From positions 62,001 through 126,000 of the forward strand of contig SVGA01000008.1 in the NCBI GenBank assembly GCA_015056575.1: DNA of 64,000 nt, written 5' to 3'. Shown here in pieces: positions 56,099 to 64,000 of this stretch. The notes under the pieces are model-generated. The model did not search any database, was not told where the DNA came from, and saw only the letters and a list, made by a program, of their open reading frames with translations. Both the position numbers and the translations under genes were made by a program. Position 1 is the first letter of the stretch; each line of letters starts with the position of its first letter. The DNA comes from Butyrivibrio sp. GTDB taxonomy: Bacteria; Bacillota; Clostridia; Lachnospirales; Lachnospiraceae.

Positions 56099-57304
56099 AT
56101 GAGCAAGATTCAGATGACAACCCCAATTGTTGAGATGGACGGGGACGAGATGACAAGAGTACTGTGGCAGATGATCAAGGATAAGCTGATCCTGCCTTAT
56201 ATTGATCTTAAGAGTGAGTATTATGACCTCGGCCTTAAGAAAAGAGACGAGACCGATGATCAGATAACCGTGGACAGTGCCAATGCCACCCTGAAATACG
56301 GGGTTGCCGTTAAATGTGCCACCATTACTCCCAACAATGAGCGCGTTGAGGAGTACGGACTCAAGAAGATGTGGAAGAGCCCCAACGGCACCATCAGAGC
56401 CATTCTTGACGGAACCGTGTTCAGGACTCCCATTATGGTAAAGGGAATAGAACCCAATGTAAGAACCTGGACAAGTCCCATAACACTTGCAAGACATGCC
56501 TATGGTGATGTATATAAGAACGTAGAGATCAGAGTTCCCGGTCCCGGTAAGGCAGAGCTTCTTTTTACAGGCGAGGACGGGACTGAGATCAGAAAGACCA
56601 TCCACGAGTTCGACGAGCCCGGGATTATCCAGGGAGTACACAATAAGGATTCATCCATAAAGAGCTTTGCAAGAGCCTGCTTTAAGTATGCTCTTTCCGA
56701 GAAAAAAGAACTGTGGCTGGGAACCAAGGATACCATCAGCAAGACCTACGACAGAAGATTCCGGGAGATCTTTGATGAAGTCTTTGAGGCAGAGTTTAAG
56801 GAGGAGTTTGAGAAGGCAGGAATCACATACTTCTACACTCTTATTGACGATGCCGTAGCCAGAGTAATGAAGTCCAAGGGCGGCTTCATCTGGGCCTGTA
56901 AAAATTATGATGGCGATGTTATGAGCGATATGGTATCATCAGCTTTTGGATCACTTGCCATGATGACTTCCGTTCTCGTTTCTCCCACAGGAGTATATGA
57001 GTACGAGGCAGCTCACGGTACAGTGCAGAGACACTATTACAAGTATCTGAAGGGAGAGCCTACATCCACCAATCCTGTGGCAACGATATTTGCATGGACA
57101 GGAGCCTTAAGAAAGAGAGGCGAGCTGGATGGAATTTTGGAACTTTGCGACTGGGCGGATAAAATGGAGAGAGCAACCCTTTCTGTTATCGAATCCGGAC
57201 GCATGACGGGAGACCTGGCTCTTATAACTTCACTTCCAAATCCTAAGAAGCTTGGAAGCGAAGAGTTTTTGGATGCGATCGCAGAAGAATTTGGAGCATG
57301 TTAA
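56099..57304 (+). CDS. icd: NADP-dependent isocitrate dehydrogenase (eukaryotic-like type)
   Basis: The enzyme oxidatively decarboxylates isocitrate to 2-oxoglutarate, supplying glutamate synthesis. The 401-residue protein resembles the eukaryotic-type dimeric NADP enzyme. It shows [14 protein letters not shown] at the N-terminus, [19 protein letters not shown] for substrate binding, [20 protein letters not shown] and [17 protein letters not shown] near residue 305. GGAGAGGAATGACCT precedes the ATG. With the Re-citrate synthase-like gene it forms a citrate-to-2-oxoglutarate route; an aconitase gene is missing from the window. Confidence 0.95.
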   Translation: MSKIQMTTPIVEMDGDEMTRVLWQMIKDKLILPYIDLKSEYYDLGLKKRDETDDQITVDSANATLKYGVAVKCATITPNNERVEEYGLKKMWKSPNGTIRAILDGTVFRTPIMVKGIEPNVRTWTSPITLARHAYGDVYKNVEIRVPGPGKAELLFTGEDGTEIRKTIHEFDEPGIIQGVHNKDSSIKSFARACFKYALSEKKELWLGTKDTISKTYDRRFREIFDEVFEAEFKEEFEKAGITYFYTLIDDAVARVMKSKGGFIWACKNYDGDVMSDMVSSAFGSLAMMTSVLVSPTGVYEYEAAHGTVQRHYYKYLKGEPTSTNPVATIFAWTGALRKRGELDGILELCDWADKMERATLSVIESGRMTGDLALITSLPNPKKLGSEEFLDAIAEEFGAC

Positions 57305-59272
57305 ATGATTCTTTCGATTCACGGAGTAACTAAAAGCTTTGATGGAAAGGACATCCTAAGGGATGCCTCTTTTCATGTGGAAAATAATGAAAAGGTAGCT
57401 GTTGTGGGCATTAACGGAGCGGGTAAAACCACGCTTCTAAAGCTCATTATAGGAGAACTTACCGCGGATGAGGGCGAGATCACATTTTCCAAGGATGTCA
57501 CCTTCGGATACCTTGCCCAGAATCAGAATATAGACAGCGGCAACACGATCTACGAGGAGCTTAAAGAGGTCAAAAAAGATGTGATAGACCTTGAGGAGAG
57601 CATCAGAGCCGCAGAAGAGGATATGAAACACCTTCAGGGGGAAGCTCTTGAACAGCTCCTCAACAGATACACCGCCATGAGCGAAGAGTTCAAGCACAAG
57701 GAAGGCTATGCCTGGAAGAGCCAGGTGCTGGGAGTTGCCAGAGGTCTTGGCTTTGCCGATGAGGAACTTGATAAAAGTATTGCAACTTTATCCGGTGGCC
57801 AGAAAACCCGTGTGGCACTGGGGAAGCTTCTTTTGCAGAATCCTGATCTTATCATCCTTGACGAGCCCACAAACCATCTTGATATGAGTGCCATAAGATG
57901 GCTTGAAAATTATCTCCTTAACTATAAGGGTGCGGTGATGATCGTATCCCACGACAGATATTTCCTGGACAAGATCACCGACAAGGTCATTGAGGTGGAG
58001 AACTGCAGAGTATCATCCTTTACAGGCAATTACAGTGCCTATGCCGTTAAGAAGGAGCAGAAGCGCGCCATAGAGTGGAATGCCTATATCAAGCAGCAGG
58101 CTGAGATCAAGCACCAGGAGGAGGTCATTGCCAAGCTTAAATCCTTTAACAGGGAGAAATCCATAAAGAGGGCTGAGAGCCGCGAAAAGATGCTGGATAA
58201 GATTGAGGTCCTGGATAAACCCATGGATGTCAACGACAGCATGAAGATCACTTTAAAACCCATCTGTGAGAGCGGCAATGACGTACTTACCGTAGAGGGA
58301 CTTGCAAAGTCCTTTGGAAGTGAAAAGCTCTTTTCCGGCCTTGGATTTGAGATCAAAAAAGGTGAGCACGTGGCCATTATTGGCGATAACGGAACCGGGA
58401 AAACAACACTCCTTAAGATAATTAACAGAGCCGAGAGAATGGATGAAGGTACAATTACCCTTGGTGCTAAGGTTCAGATTGGTTATTACGATCAGGAGCA
58501 CCATGTTCTCCACGATGAGAAGACTCTTTTCCAGGAGATTTCTGACGCTTATCCAACTCTTAACAATACTGAGATCCGCAACACCCTTGCGGCATTTCTT
58601 TTCACCGGAGAGGACGTATTTAAGCGCATCGGCGACCTTTCGGGAGGAGAGAAGGGAAGGGTAAGTCTTGCGAAGCTCATGCTCTCGGATGCGAACTTCC
58701 TCATCCTTGATGAGCCTACAAACCATCTGGATATCACCAGCAAAGAGATACTGGAGAGTGCCATCGCAGGTTATGAGGGCACTGTTCTGTATGTGAGTCA
58801 TGACCGTTACTTTATCAATAAGACTGCCACAAGGATACTGGACCTTACAGGGGGCCAGCTGGTTAACTATATCGGCAACTATGACTACTACATGGAGCAT
58901 GTGGACGAGAGGATGCAAAGGCTCCTTGGAGGGGCAGATGCCGAAACTGCAAGCGGAAGGACCACCGGCACAAGGATAGGTACTGTAGCAGGTACATCAT
59001 CTTCTGATAAGAATTCTGACGGTGCTCTTGACTGGAAGGCCCAGAAGGAAGCCCAGGCCAAAAAGAGAAAGCAGGAAGCTGCTCTTAAGAAGTGCGAAGA
59101 GGAGATTGCAAAGCTTGAAGAAAGAGATTCCCAAATTACCCTGGAACTTTCTGACCCTTCGGTAGGAACAGATCTTGCAAAGCTTAGAAAGCTCACCGAT
59201 GAGCAAAACGAGATCGGAGAAAGACTGTCAGAGTTATATGATCAGTGGGAATCATTGTCTGAAGATGGGTGA
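57305..59272 (+). CDS. ABC-F family ATPase (translation/antibiotic-resistance type)
   Basis: A 655-residue soluble protein with two ABC domains and no membrane helices. Domain 1 has GINGAGKTT, LSGGQKTRVAL and LIILDEPTNHLDMS. Domain 2 has GDNGTGKTT, LSGGEKGRVSL and FLILDEPTNHLDIT. The linker between them (about residues 240-310) is Lys/Glu-rich, like the P-site tRNA interaction motif of ABC-F factors. A C-terminal coiled coil (residues 580-655) follows. Such proteins act on stalled ribosomes; some give antibiotic resistance. The ATG directly follows the icd stop, with GGAG inside the icd end, so it is the last gene of the GntR-icd transcript. Confidence 0.93.
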   Translation: MILSIHGVTKSFDGKDILRDASFHVENNEKVAVVGINGAGKTTLLKLIIGELTADEGEITFSKDVTFGYLAQNQNIDSGNTIYEELKEVKKDVIDLEESIRAAEEDMKHLQGEALEQLLNRYTAMSEEFKHKEGYAWKSQVLGVARGLGFADEELDKSIATLSGGQKTRVALGKLLLQNPDLIILDEPTNHLDMSAIRWLENYLLNYKGAVMIVSHDRYFLDKITDKVIEVENCRVSSFTGNYSAYAVKKEQKRAIEWNAYIKQQAEIKHQEEVIAKLKSFNREKSIKRAESREKMLDKIEVLDKPMDVNDSMKITLKPICESGNDVLTVEGLAKSFGSEKLFSGLGFEIKKGEHVAIIGDNGTGKTTLLKIINRAERMDEGTITLGAKVQIGYYDQEHHVLHDEKTLFQEISDAYPTLNNTEIRNTLAAFLFTGEDVFKRIGDLSGGEKGRVSLAKLMLSDANFLILDEPTNHLDITSKEILESAIAGYEGTVLYVSHDRYFINKTATRILDLTGGQLVNYIGNYDYYMEHVDERMQRLLGGADAETASGRTTGTRIGTVAGTSSSDKNSDGALDWKAQKEAQAKKRKQEAALKKCEEEIAKLEERDSQITLELSDPSVGTDLAKLRKLTDEQNEIGERLSELYDQWESLSEDG

Positions 59273-59288
59273 TGTCCTGTAATAGAAG

Positions 59289-59317
59289 TTGACCAATTCA
59301 GACTGTAAAGCTATAAT
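59289..59317 (+). promoter_or_regulatory. Promoter of the CPBP-family gene
   Basis: TTGACC and a perfect TATAAT are separated by 17 bases. Transcription would begin near 59324, which rules out the TTG at 59321 as a start codon. Confidence 0.8.
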
Positions 59318-59356
59318 GAATTGGATTCGAATTGTAATTTCTGCGAGGATATTGCT

Positions 59357-59989
59357 TTGAACAGTTTATATATACCATTTCTGTGGGAGCTTCTGTTTGT
59401 TCTTGCCACAATAGTCTTTCCCAAGGATACATTTTATCTTTTTTTTGTATTCTATCTGGGACTTCTGTACTATTTTTACTTTTTTTACAAACAGTTCTCA
59501 TTCCGCAAGCTCTATAAGAATCTGGGAAGAATAGTGACCTTCTGGATACCCGTACTGCTGACCTTTGCGGGTATGTATCTGGCCAATTATATCAGGCTGC
59601 ATCTTTTCCCTGAGATATTTGACATTACCAAGGACGGAACGGTCTCTATTATCTACCACAATGATCTTTTTCCAACACTTTTATATGCGCTGATGATGAT
59701 CGTTCTTAAGCCTGTGGCTGAAGAACTGTTTTTCAGGAAGGCAATGATCAAGTTCGGAAGCAGGAAGAAGGTATTTGCCTTCACTCTCCTGAGTCTTATT
59801 TTGTGTGCGCTTTCAAGAGCTCACGGACTTCTTGGGATAGCAGAGTGGATGCTTATGGCACTGCCTGTTACCATTGCCTATGTTGCCACCAGAAATATCT
59901 ATATTTCCCTTATGGCTCATGTTCTTTTTGAATTCTTTGACAATATCTATTCAGTTGTGTATACTATCGTGAGGATATTCAATAGATAA
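59357..59989 (+). CDS. CPBP family intramembrane protease-like protein
   Basis: About 210 residues with six or so membrane helices. Motif 1 of the CAAX/Abi (CPBP) family is visible as EELFFRK near residue 128. A His follows in SRAHGLLGI, and a His-Asn pair is in MAHVLFEFFDN near the end, as expected for a glutamic-type intramembrane protease. The substrate is unknown. I chose TTG 59357, with GAGG eight bases upstream and a promoter just before it. The gene is monocistronic between the ABC-F gene and rho. Confidence 0.82.
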   Translation: MNSLYIPFLWELLFVLATIVFPKDTFYLFFVFYLGLLYYFYFFYKQFSFRKLYKNLGRIVTFWIPVLLTFAGMYLANYIRLHLFPEIFDITKDGTVSIIYHNDLFPTLLYALMMIVLKPVAEELFFRKAMIKFGSRKKVFAFTLLSLILCALSRAHGLLGIAEWMLMALPVTIAYVATRNIYISLMAHVLFEFFDNIYSVVYTIVRIFNR

Positions 59990-59997
59990 ACTTTTTT

Positions 59998-60018
59998 AAA
60001 ATCGGTTGATTTTTTTTA
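59998..60018 (+). terminator. Weak terminator after the CPBP-family gene
   Basis: AAAATC (59998-60003) pairs with GATTTT (60008-60013) around GGTT, followed by T residues. The stem is short and A-T rich. Confidence 0.5.
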
Positions 60019-60181
60019 TTTATTGATGTATTTTTTCTATATACGCAAGTTTTTTGTTATGTTCTTTAAACACACGCATTTATGATGCAGTCGTTTTTAA
60101 TCCCAGGAGATTTTTTATTCAAGACATAATAAGCAACACAAAACCGGCGCCGGGGACTGTTTGGCGCAGAATGGAGTAAAT

Positions 60182-61663
60182 TTGAGAGAGAAGTACGAGA
60201 CACTAAAACTTAACGACCTCAGAGACATTGCCAAGAAACGTGGCATTAAGGGTGCTACATCCATGAAGAAGGCAGAGATCATCGATCTTATGTGTGAGCT
60301 GGATGAGAAGGAAGCCAGGGAAAAAGAGGCTGCCAAGGATAACGCCAAGCCCGCAAAGAAGAGAGAGAATGCTGAGGAGAAGCCGGCTAAGCCTGCGGGA
60401 AGGAAAAAGAAGATCGTTGTTACCACGGGTAATGCAGCGCCTGCCCCTGCCCCAGACGAGGAGAAGCATGAGAAGGCTCCTGTGGAGGAGAAAAAGGCTG
60501 CTCCTGCAGTAAAAGAAGAGGCTGAGGAAGAAGATTTTGACGGCGATATTGCTTCAGGTATCCTTGAAGTAATGCAGGACGGATACGGATTCATCAGGTG
60601 CGAGAATTATCTTCCCGGAGAGAACGACGTTTACGTTGCTCCAAGCCTTATAAGAAGATTTAATTTAAAGACCGGAGATATCCTTAAGGGATATTCAAGA
60701 GCCAAGAAGGAAACAGATAAGTTTGCAGCACTTGCCAAGCTTGATTCCGTTAACGGCTTCAGGCCCGAGGTCGCAGCCGGAAGATGGGATTTCGAGAAGA
60801 TGACGCCCGTATTCCCGGACAGCAAGATTGTTCTTGAACAGCCCGGATGCTCGGTTGCCATGAGGATCATGGACCTTATGTGTCCCATAGGAAAGGGACA
60901 GAGAGGTATGATCGTATCCCCGCCCAAGGCCGGTAAGACAACACTTCTTAAGGAAGTGGCCAAGTCAATTCTTAAGAACAGCAAAGACATTCATCTTATT
61001 ATTCTTCTTATTGATGAGAGACCTGAGGAAGTTACTGATATCAAGGAGTCCATTGAGGGACCCAATGCAGAGGTTATCTATTCAACCTTCGATGAGCTTC
61101 CCGAGCATCATAAGAGAGTTGCCGAGATGGTAATAGAAAGAGCTAAAAGACTTGTAGAGCACGGCAAGGACGTATGTATCCTCCTTGATTCCATCACAAG
61201 ACTTACCAGAGCTTATAACCTGGTAGTTCCTCCTTCAGGAAGAACACTTTCAGGCGGTCTTGATCCTGCCGCTCTTCATATGCCCAAGAGATTCTTTGGT
61301 GCAGCCAGAAACATGAGAGAGGGCGGAAGCCTTACGATCCTGGCTACAGCACTTATTGAGACAGGCTCCAAGATGGACGATGTTATCTACGAGGAATTCA
61401 AGGGAACAGGTAACATGGAAATGGTTCTCGACAGAAAGCTTCAGGAAAAGAGAATCTTCCCTGCCATCAATATTCCCAAGTCCAGTACCAGAAGAGAGGA
61501 TCTGCTGCTTAATTCAGAGGAGCTTACTGCAATTAACAGTCTTAGAAAGGGCTTTAACAGCATGAAGGCTGACGATGCGGTAGATCAGTGCATCAACCTC
61601 TTTTCCAAGACCCGTAATAATGTGGAATTTGTCCGCATGGTTGAGAAACAGATAAGATTCTGA
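60182..61663 (+). CDS. rho: Transcription termination factor Rho
   Basis: Rho is a hexameric RNA helicase that ends transcription. The 493-residue protein starts with the Rho N-terminal helical domain ([17 protein letters not shown]). A Lys/Glu/Ala/Pro-rich insertion of about 80 residues follows (about 40-120), then the cold-shock RNA-binding domain ([16 protein letters not shown]). The ATPase core has [12 protein letters not shown] near residue 249, [13 protein letters not shown] and [16 protein letters not shown] 60182 is chosen as start (GGAG five bases upstream and family-typical MREKYE); another TTG at 60161 is possible. A 190-base A+T-rich leader precedes it. Confidence 0.96.
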   Translation: MREKYETLKLNDLRDIAKKRGIKGATSMKKAEIIDLMCELDEKEAREKEAAKDNAKPAKKRENAEEKPAKPAGRKKKIVVTTGNAAPAPAPDEEKHEKAPVEEKKAAPAVKEEAEEEDFDGDIASGILEVMQDGYGFIRCENYLPGENDVYVAPSLIRRFNLKTGDILKGYSRAKKETDKFAALAKLDSVNGFRPEVAAGRWDFEKMTPVFPDSKIVLEQPGCSVAMRIMDLMCPIGKGQRGMIVSPPKAGKTTLLKEVAKSILKNSKDIHLIILLIDERPEEVTDIKESIEGPNAEVIYSTFDELPEHHKRVAEMVIERAKRLVEHGKDVCILLDSITRLTRAYNLVVPPSGRTLSGGLDPAALHMPKRFFGAARNMREGGSLTILATALIETGSKMDDVIYEEFKGTGNMEMVLDRKLQEKRIFPAINIPKSSTRREDLLLNSEELTAINSLRKGFNSMKADDAVDQCINLFSKTRNNVEFVRMVEKQIRF

Positions 61664-61684
61664 TATAACCCCAAAAGGGGATAA

Positions 61685-61736
61685 AAAGGGACGGGGCAGG
61701 TGATCCGTGAATGCGGAACACCGGCCTCGTCCTTTA
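61685..61736. terminator. Bidirectional terminator between rho and the PilZ gene
   Basis: An interrupted stem of GGACG-GGC-GGTG-CCG against CGG-CACC-GCC-CGTCC (61688-61732) is flanked by AAAAA on the left and TTT on the right. On the minus strand the tail reads TTTTTAT, making it the better terminator for the PilZ gene. Confidence 0.75.
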
Positions 61737-61753
61737 AGTTTCTGCTCTTTTTA

Positions 61754-62602
61754 TCATACATCTCTAAGATCAAGAAGATTAGCTATTTCCCTGGCCTGTT
61801 TGGCCATTTTCTCGTCTCTTTTCTGTTCCCGAAGAGTTTTGCCCGAAGATGAAGCTGAAGGAGTGATAGTGATGGTAGTGGGCTTTTCCGGGATCAGATC
61901 CTTGGCAAGATCTTCCTCTACCTCCATGATCTGCTGCTCCTGTGGAATATCGGGATTGAGTGAGGTCTCAGGAGCTTTATCCAGCTCGGTCGCAGCCTTC
62001 TTCTTGGAAGACAAAAGACCTATGAGATCCACATTTAAGTTTGAAATACTGCAACCAACCGCGTCCTTGCCCTGTACTTCAAATTTGCGGACAACCATGG
62101 TGGTTATCTCATAGTTATGTAAAGTTGCTCCGTATCTGAACATTACATTGAGAGTATCCCCAACCTTGACATTGGTGCCGCGCTCCAAAACAAGAGAGAT
62201 GCCTCTCATGGAAATGTCATGGACCAGACAGTTCTTAAGATCCTGGTTATTGCCGTTTATGGACATAAGTCCCAGCTTCTCGATATAGAAGCGTTCTGCC
62301 TTTCTGGTGTTCTCCGGTACAAGCTTGGATGAACTTCGGATCAGGTGAAAATTACCATAACGGGTCTTGACCGGGGTGATGGTGGTGGACATGAACTTAT
62401 AGACTCTGCCGTCACGCTTGTTTCGGATCTCAACGTTGGAAGGCTCAAGGAACTGCATGTATTTGCCAAAATACTCCATGGGTTTGACTAAAAGACCGGC
62501 TGATACACCGAAAATAGCCTCGGTAAGAAGAACGATACCGTGGTCATTGATCGAAGCATGGATTTTGACTTCCGAGCCGTTAGAAATATCGTTGATATTC
62601 AT
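61754..62602 (-). CDS. YcgR-like PilZ protein, probable c-di-GMP receptor
   Basis: A 282-residue cytosolic protein. Residues 1-95 resemble the N-terminal flagellar-brake domain of YcgR-like proteins. The PilZ domain (about 100-205) has RKAER (RxxxR type) near residue 101 and HDISMRGISL (DxSxxG) near residue 130, both needed for c-di-GMP binding. A charged tail of about 75 residues follows, ending in a helix (EQKRDEKMAKQAREIANLL). It may tune motility or secretion in response to c-di-GMP. It is divergent from the YggS-type gene and has a shared terminator with rho. Confidence 0.85.
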   Translation of the reverse strand: MNINDISNGSEVKIHASINDHGIVLLTEAIFGVSAGLLVKPMEYFGKYMQFLEPSNVEIRNKRDGRVYKFMSTTITPVKTRYGNFHLIRSSSKLVPENTRKAERFYIEKLGLMSINGNNQDLKNCLVHDISMRGISLVLERGTNVKVGDTLNVMFRYGATLHNYEITTMVVRKFEVQGKDAVGCSISNLNVDLIGLLSSKKKAATELDKAPETSLNPDIPQEQQIMEVEEDLAKDLIPEKPTTITITPSASSSGKTLREQKRDEKMAKQAREIANLLDLRDV

Positions 62603-62689
62603 AAGATTTATCCCCCGTTACATGACTCTAAGATTATGATATACTACAAAATAGAAAAAATCCAGATAATATCTGGTGGGAGAATACCT

Positions 62690-63388
62690 ATGATCAAAGA
62701 TAATATTGAATTTGTTGAGGAGAACATATTGAATGCCTGCAGGAAGGCAGGCAGGGAGCGGTCTGAAGTGACTTTGATAGCCGTCAGCAAGACCAAGCCC
62801 GTAAGTGATATAAGACAGGCAATGGACTGCGGAATAAGGACCTTCGGGGAGAACAAGGTCCAGGAGATAAGGGACAAAACCGAGGAGATCACGGAACCTG
62901 TTAACTGGCATATGATCGGACACCTTCAGGCCAACAAGGTGAAGTATCTTCCCGGAAGAGTGTGTATGATCCACTCGGTGGACAACAGGAAACTGGCAGA
63001 TGAGATAGAAAAGCAGTTTGCCAAGGCCGATACCGTAATAGATGTTCTTATAGAGGTTAACATGGCCGGAGAGGACAGTAAGTTCGGCCTTACTCCTGAG
63101 GAAACGCCTGATTTTGTAAAAGAGATAAGTTCGCTCCCCCACCTGAATATCAGGGGGCTTATGACCATTGCGCCTTACACGGAAGATGCAGAGAGCAACA
63201 GGATCTTTTTCAAGGGGCTTAGGGAACTGAAAAACAAAATAAACAGTATGGATATTCCGGGAGTTAACATGGATACTCTTTCCATGGGAATGACAGGGGA
63301 CTATCAGGTGGCAATAGAAGAGGGAGCTACTTTTGTAAGAGTAGGAACCGGTATATTCGGAGAGAGGGATTATTCAAAGACGGTGTAG
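62690..63388 (+). CDS. YggS/PLPBP family pyridoxal phosphate homeostasis protein
   Basis: A 232-residue single-domain PLP-binding TIM barrel. The cofactor Lys is in LIAVSKTKPVSDIRQA near residue 36. FGENKVQEIRDK, WHMIGHLQANKVKYL, IEVNMAGEDSKFGL and LSMGMTGDYQVAIEEGATFVRVGTGIFG are all family signatures. It controls PLP levels and amino acid balance. ATG 62690, preceded by GGGAG, is chosen over an open frame running 150 bases further upstream into the divergent PilZ region. In many Firmicutes it precedes cell-division genes; here the next gene is a hypothetical. Confidence 0.95.
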   Translation: MIKDNIEFVEENILNACRKAGRERSEVTLIAVSKTKPVSDIRQAMDCGIRTFGENKVQEIRDKTEEITEPVNWHMIGHLQANKVKYLPGRVCMIHSVDNRKLADEIEKQFAKADTVIDVLIEVNMAGEDSKFGLTPEETPDFVKEISSLPHLNIRGLMTIAPYTEDAESNRIFFKGLRELKNKINSMDIPGVNMDTLSMGMTGDYQVAIEEGATFVRVGTGIFGERDYSKTV

Positions 63389-63419
63389 AGTTCCAAAATC
63401 TTAAATAAATATAAACGAA

Positions 63420-63459
63420 TTTACACTAAAAAAGCCGGAGAGTATAATTATTTTATACT
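63420..63459 (+). promoter_or_regulatory. Promoter with overlapping palindrome upstream of the 63495 gene
   Basis: TTTACA (63420-63425) and a perfect TATAAT (63443-63448) are separated by 17 bases. The -10 element lies in a dyad, AGTATAA (63441-63447) and TTATACT (63453-63459), with outer arms AAGCC and GGCTT (63432 and 63464). It looks like a repressor site over the -10 element. Confidence 0.6.
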
Positions 63460-63494
63460 GTTTGGCTTATCTGTTTTTTACGGGAAGGGGATTC

Positions 63495-63767
63495 ATGTTA
63501 AAAACAGTACCCTTATCTAAAAATTTATCATTGGATCAGCTGAATCACCTGATTGACACCGGGCATGTGTTCGTAACGCCCTTTGGGCTTAACAGGACCT
63601 GTTATATTGTGGTAAACCATAAGCCCTTTATGGTCATCGCCACTGACGTTTCCATCAGAGGGGTACAGCTTTCCGGTTCGTGGTATACCTGGGAAGAAGT
63701 GGAAGCTATGGGTGGTGTTTATGATTCTGAATTTGAAGCTCTAAAGGCCATAGCCGGCGGAGCCTGA
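63495..63767 (+). CDS. Hypothetical protein, 90 residues
   Basis: A small soluble protein with no membrane helix and no recognised domain. Its centre (YIVVNHKPFMVIATDVSIRGVQLSGSWYTWEEV) suggests a compact beta-rich fold. A GGAAGGGG site precedes the ATG at 63495, and a promoter with an operator-like dyad lies just upstream, which supports a real gene. An in-frame earlier start at 63462 overlaps the dyad region and is unlikely. Function is unknown. Confidence 0.65.
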   Translation: MLKTVPLSKNLSLDQLNHLIDTGHVFVTPFGLNRTCYIVVNHKPFMVIATDVSIRGVQLSGSWYTWEEVEAMGGVYDSEFEALKAIAGGA

Positions 63768-63799
63768 CATACAGTTATTCATTTGGAGGTTTTTTTACT

Positions 63800-64000
63800 T
63801 TGAACTATGCTTTTTATTATATTCTGGCACATATAGCCTGTATCTGTCTTCTGTGCATCATCATTCTGAAGATCAGAAAGAGTATCAACAAGGAACTGTC
63901 CCTTGTTTGCCTTGGGAATCTTGTTGTGATCCTGATGCTTTACTATGTTGCTGAAATATTCTGGGCGCTGGTGGACAGCAATACCATTGAGGCCACCCGG
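63800..64000 (+). CDS. N-terminal part of a membrane protein (3' partial)
   Basis: A TTG at 63800, with GGAGGT nine bases upstream, opens a frame that runs to the window edge (67 codons). It encodes two hydrophobic segments (FYYILAHIACICLLCIIIL and LVVILMLYYVAEIFWALV) joined by a charged loop (KIRKSINKEL). The layout is like the membrane sensor part of the EAL protein at 51852, so a signalling protein is possible, but the domain that would show this is outside the window. Confidence 0.6.
   Translation, partial: MNYAFYYILAHIACICLLCIIILKIRKSINKELSLVCLGNLVVILMLYYVAEIFWALVDSNTIEATR

Noticed and set aside
59321..59356. TTG start 36 bases before the chosen start of the CPBP-family gene
   Set aside because: It lies at or before the predicted transcription start and has no ribosome binding site.
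1..64000. CRISPR arrays, IS elements with transposases, tRNA or rRNA genes, phage genes
   Set aside because: I saw no regularly spaced direct repeats, transposase or integrase genes, tRNA-like cloverleafs or rRNA sequence in the window.

Overview
The window looks like a chromosomal segment of a strictly anaerobic Lachnospiraceae bacterium, most like Butyrivibrio or a close relative. The reasons are the anaerobic (cbi) cobalamin pathway, a PPi-type phosphofructokinase, an Re-citrate-synthase-like gene next to isocitrate dehydrogenase, many c-di-GMP proteins, T-box control of pheST and A+T-rich Firmicute promoters with strong GGAGG ribosome binding sites. The genus is an inference; no rRNA or tRNA gene lies in the window.

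Region 1 (1-14376, all +) is a tightly packed cobalamin operon entered from the left: the end of an ABC transporter ATPase, then cobQ, cobT, a divergent cobU, cobS, cbiB, a cobD-like aminotransferase, cbiC, cbiD, cbiF, cbiG, cbiH, a cbiJ-cbiE-cbiT triple fusion, cbiA and a small Cys-rich protein. Most genes overlap or nearly touch. cbiK/X, cbiL and any B12 riboswitch are not here and probably lie upstream.

Region 2 (14377-25940) holds a PurF-like protein lacking the usual N-terminal Cys, a ZIP metal transporter, a YitT-type membrane protein, an unusual protein with two AP2-like domains around an HNH-like remnant, threonine synthase and Si-type citrate synthase, and a minus-strand deoC-tldD-tldE operon. 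Between deoC and the next gene lies a ~670-bp, G+C-rich imperfect inverted repeat (25188-25858), the most unusual non-coding structure in the window.

Region 3 (25941-34793) carries an M24 aminopeptidase, a 6S RNA gene with its own promoter and terminator, a YihY-family protein, an AI-2E-family permease, a small membrane protein, an endonuclease/exonuclease/phosphatase-fold protein, PPi-type phosphofructokinase, a PAS-GGDEF protein and HU.

Region 4 (34794-49384) has a GGDEF-EAL protein, DegV, a T-box leader with pheS-pheT, an M18 aminopeptidase, queA, a PilZ/UDP-glucose dehydrogenase/GGDEF cluster that suggests c-di-GMP control of polysaccharide synthesis, and minus-strand tyrA-aroA. Region 5 (49385-64000) has an EF-G paralogue, a membrane EAL protein, an Re-citrate-synthase-like/GntR/icd cluster with a palindrome over its promoter, an ABC-F ATPase, a CPBP protease-like protein, rho, a second PilZ protein, a YggS PLP protein, a hypothetical gene and the start of a membrane protein.

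Six proteins in the window belong to c-di-GMP signalling (two PAS-GGDEF, one GGDEF-EAL, one membrane EAL, two PilZ). Gene starts were reset from the longest open frames wherever ribosome binding sites, promoters or family length argued for an internal start.
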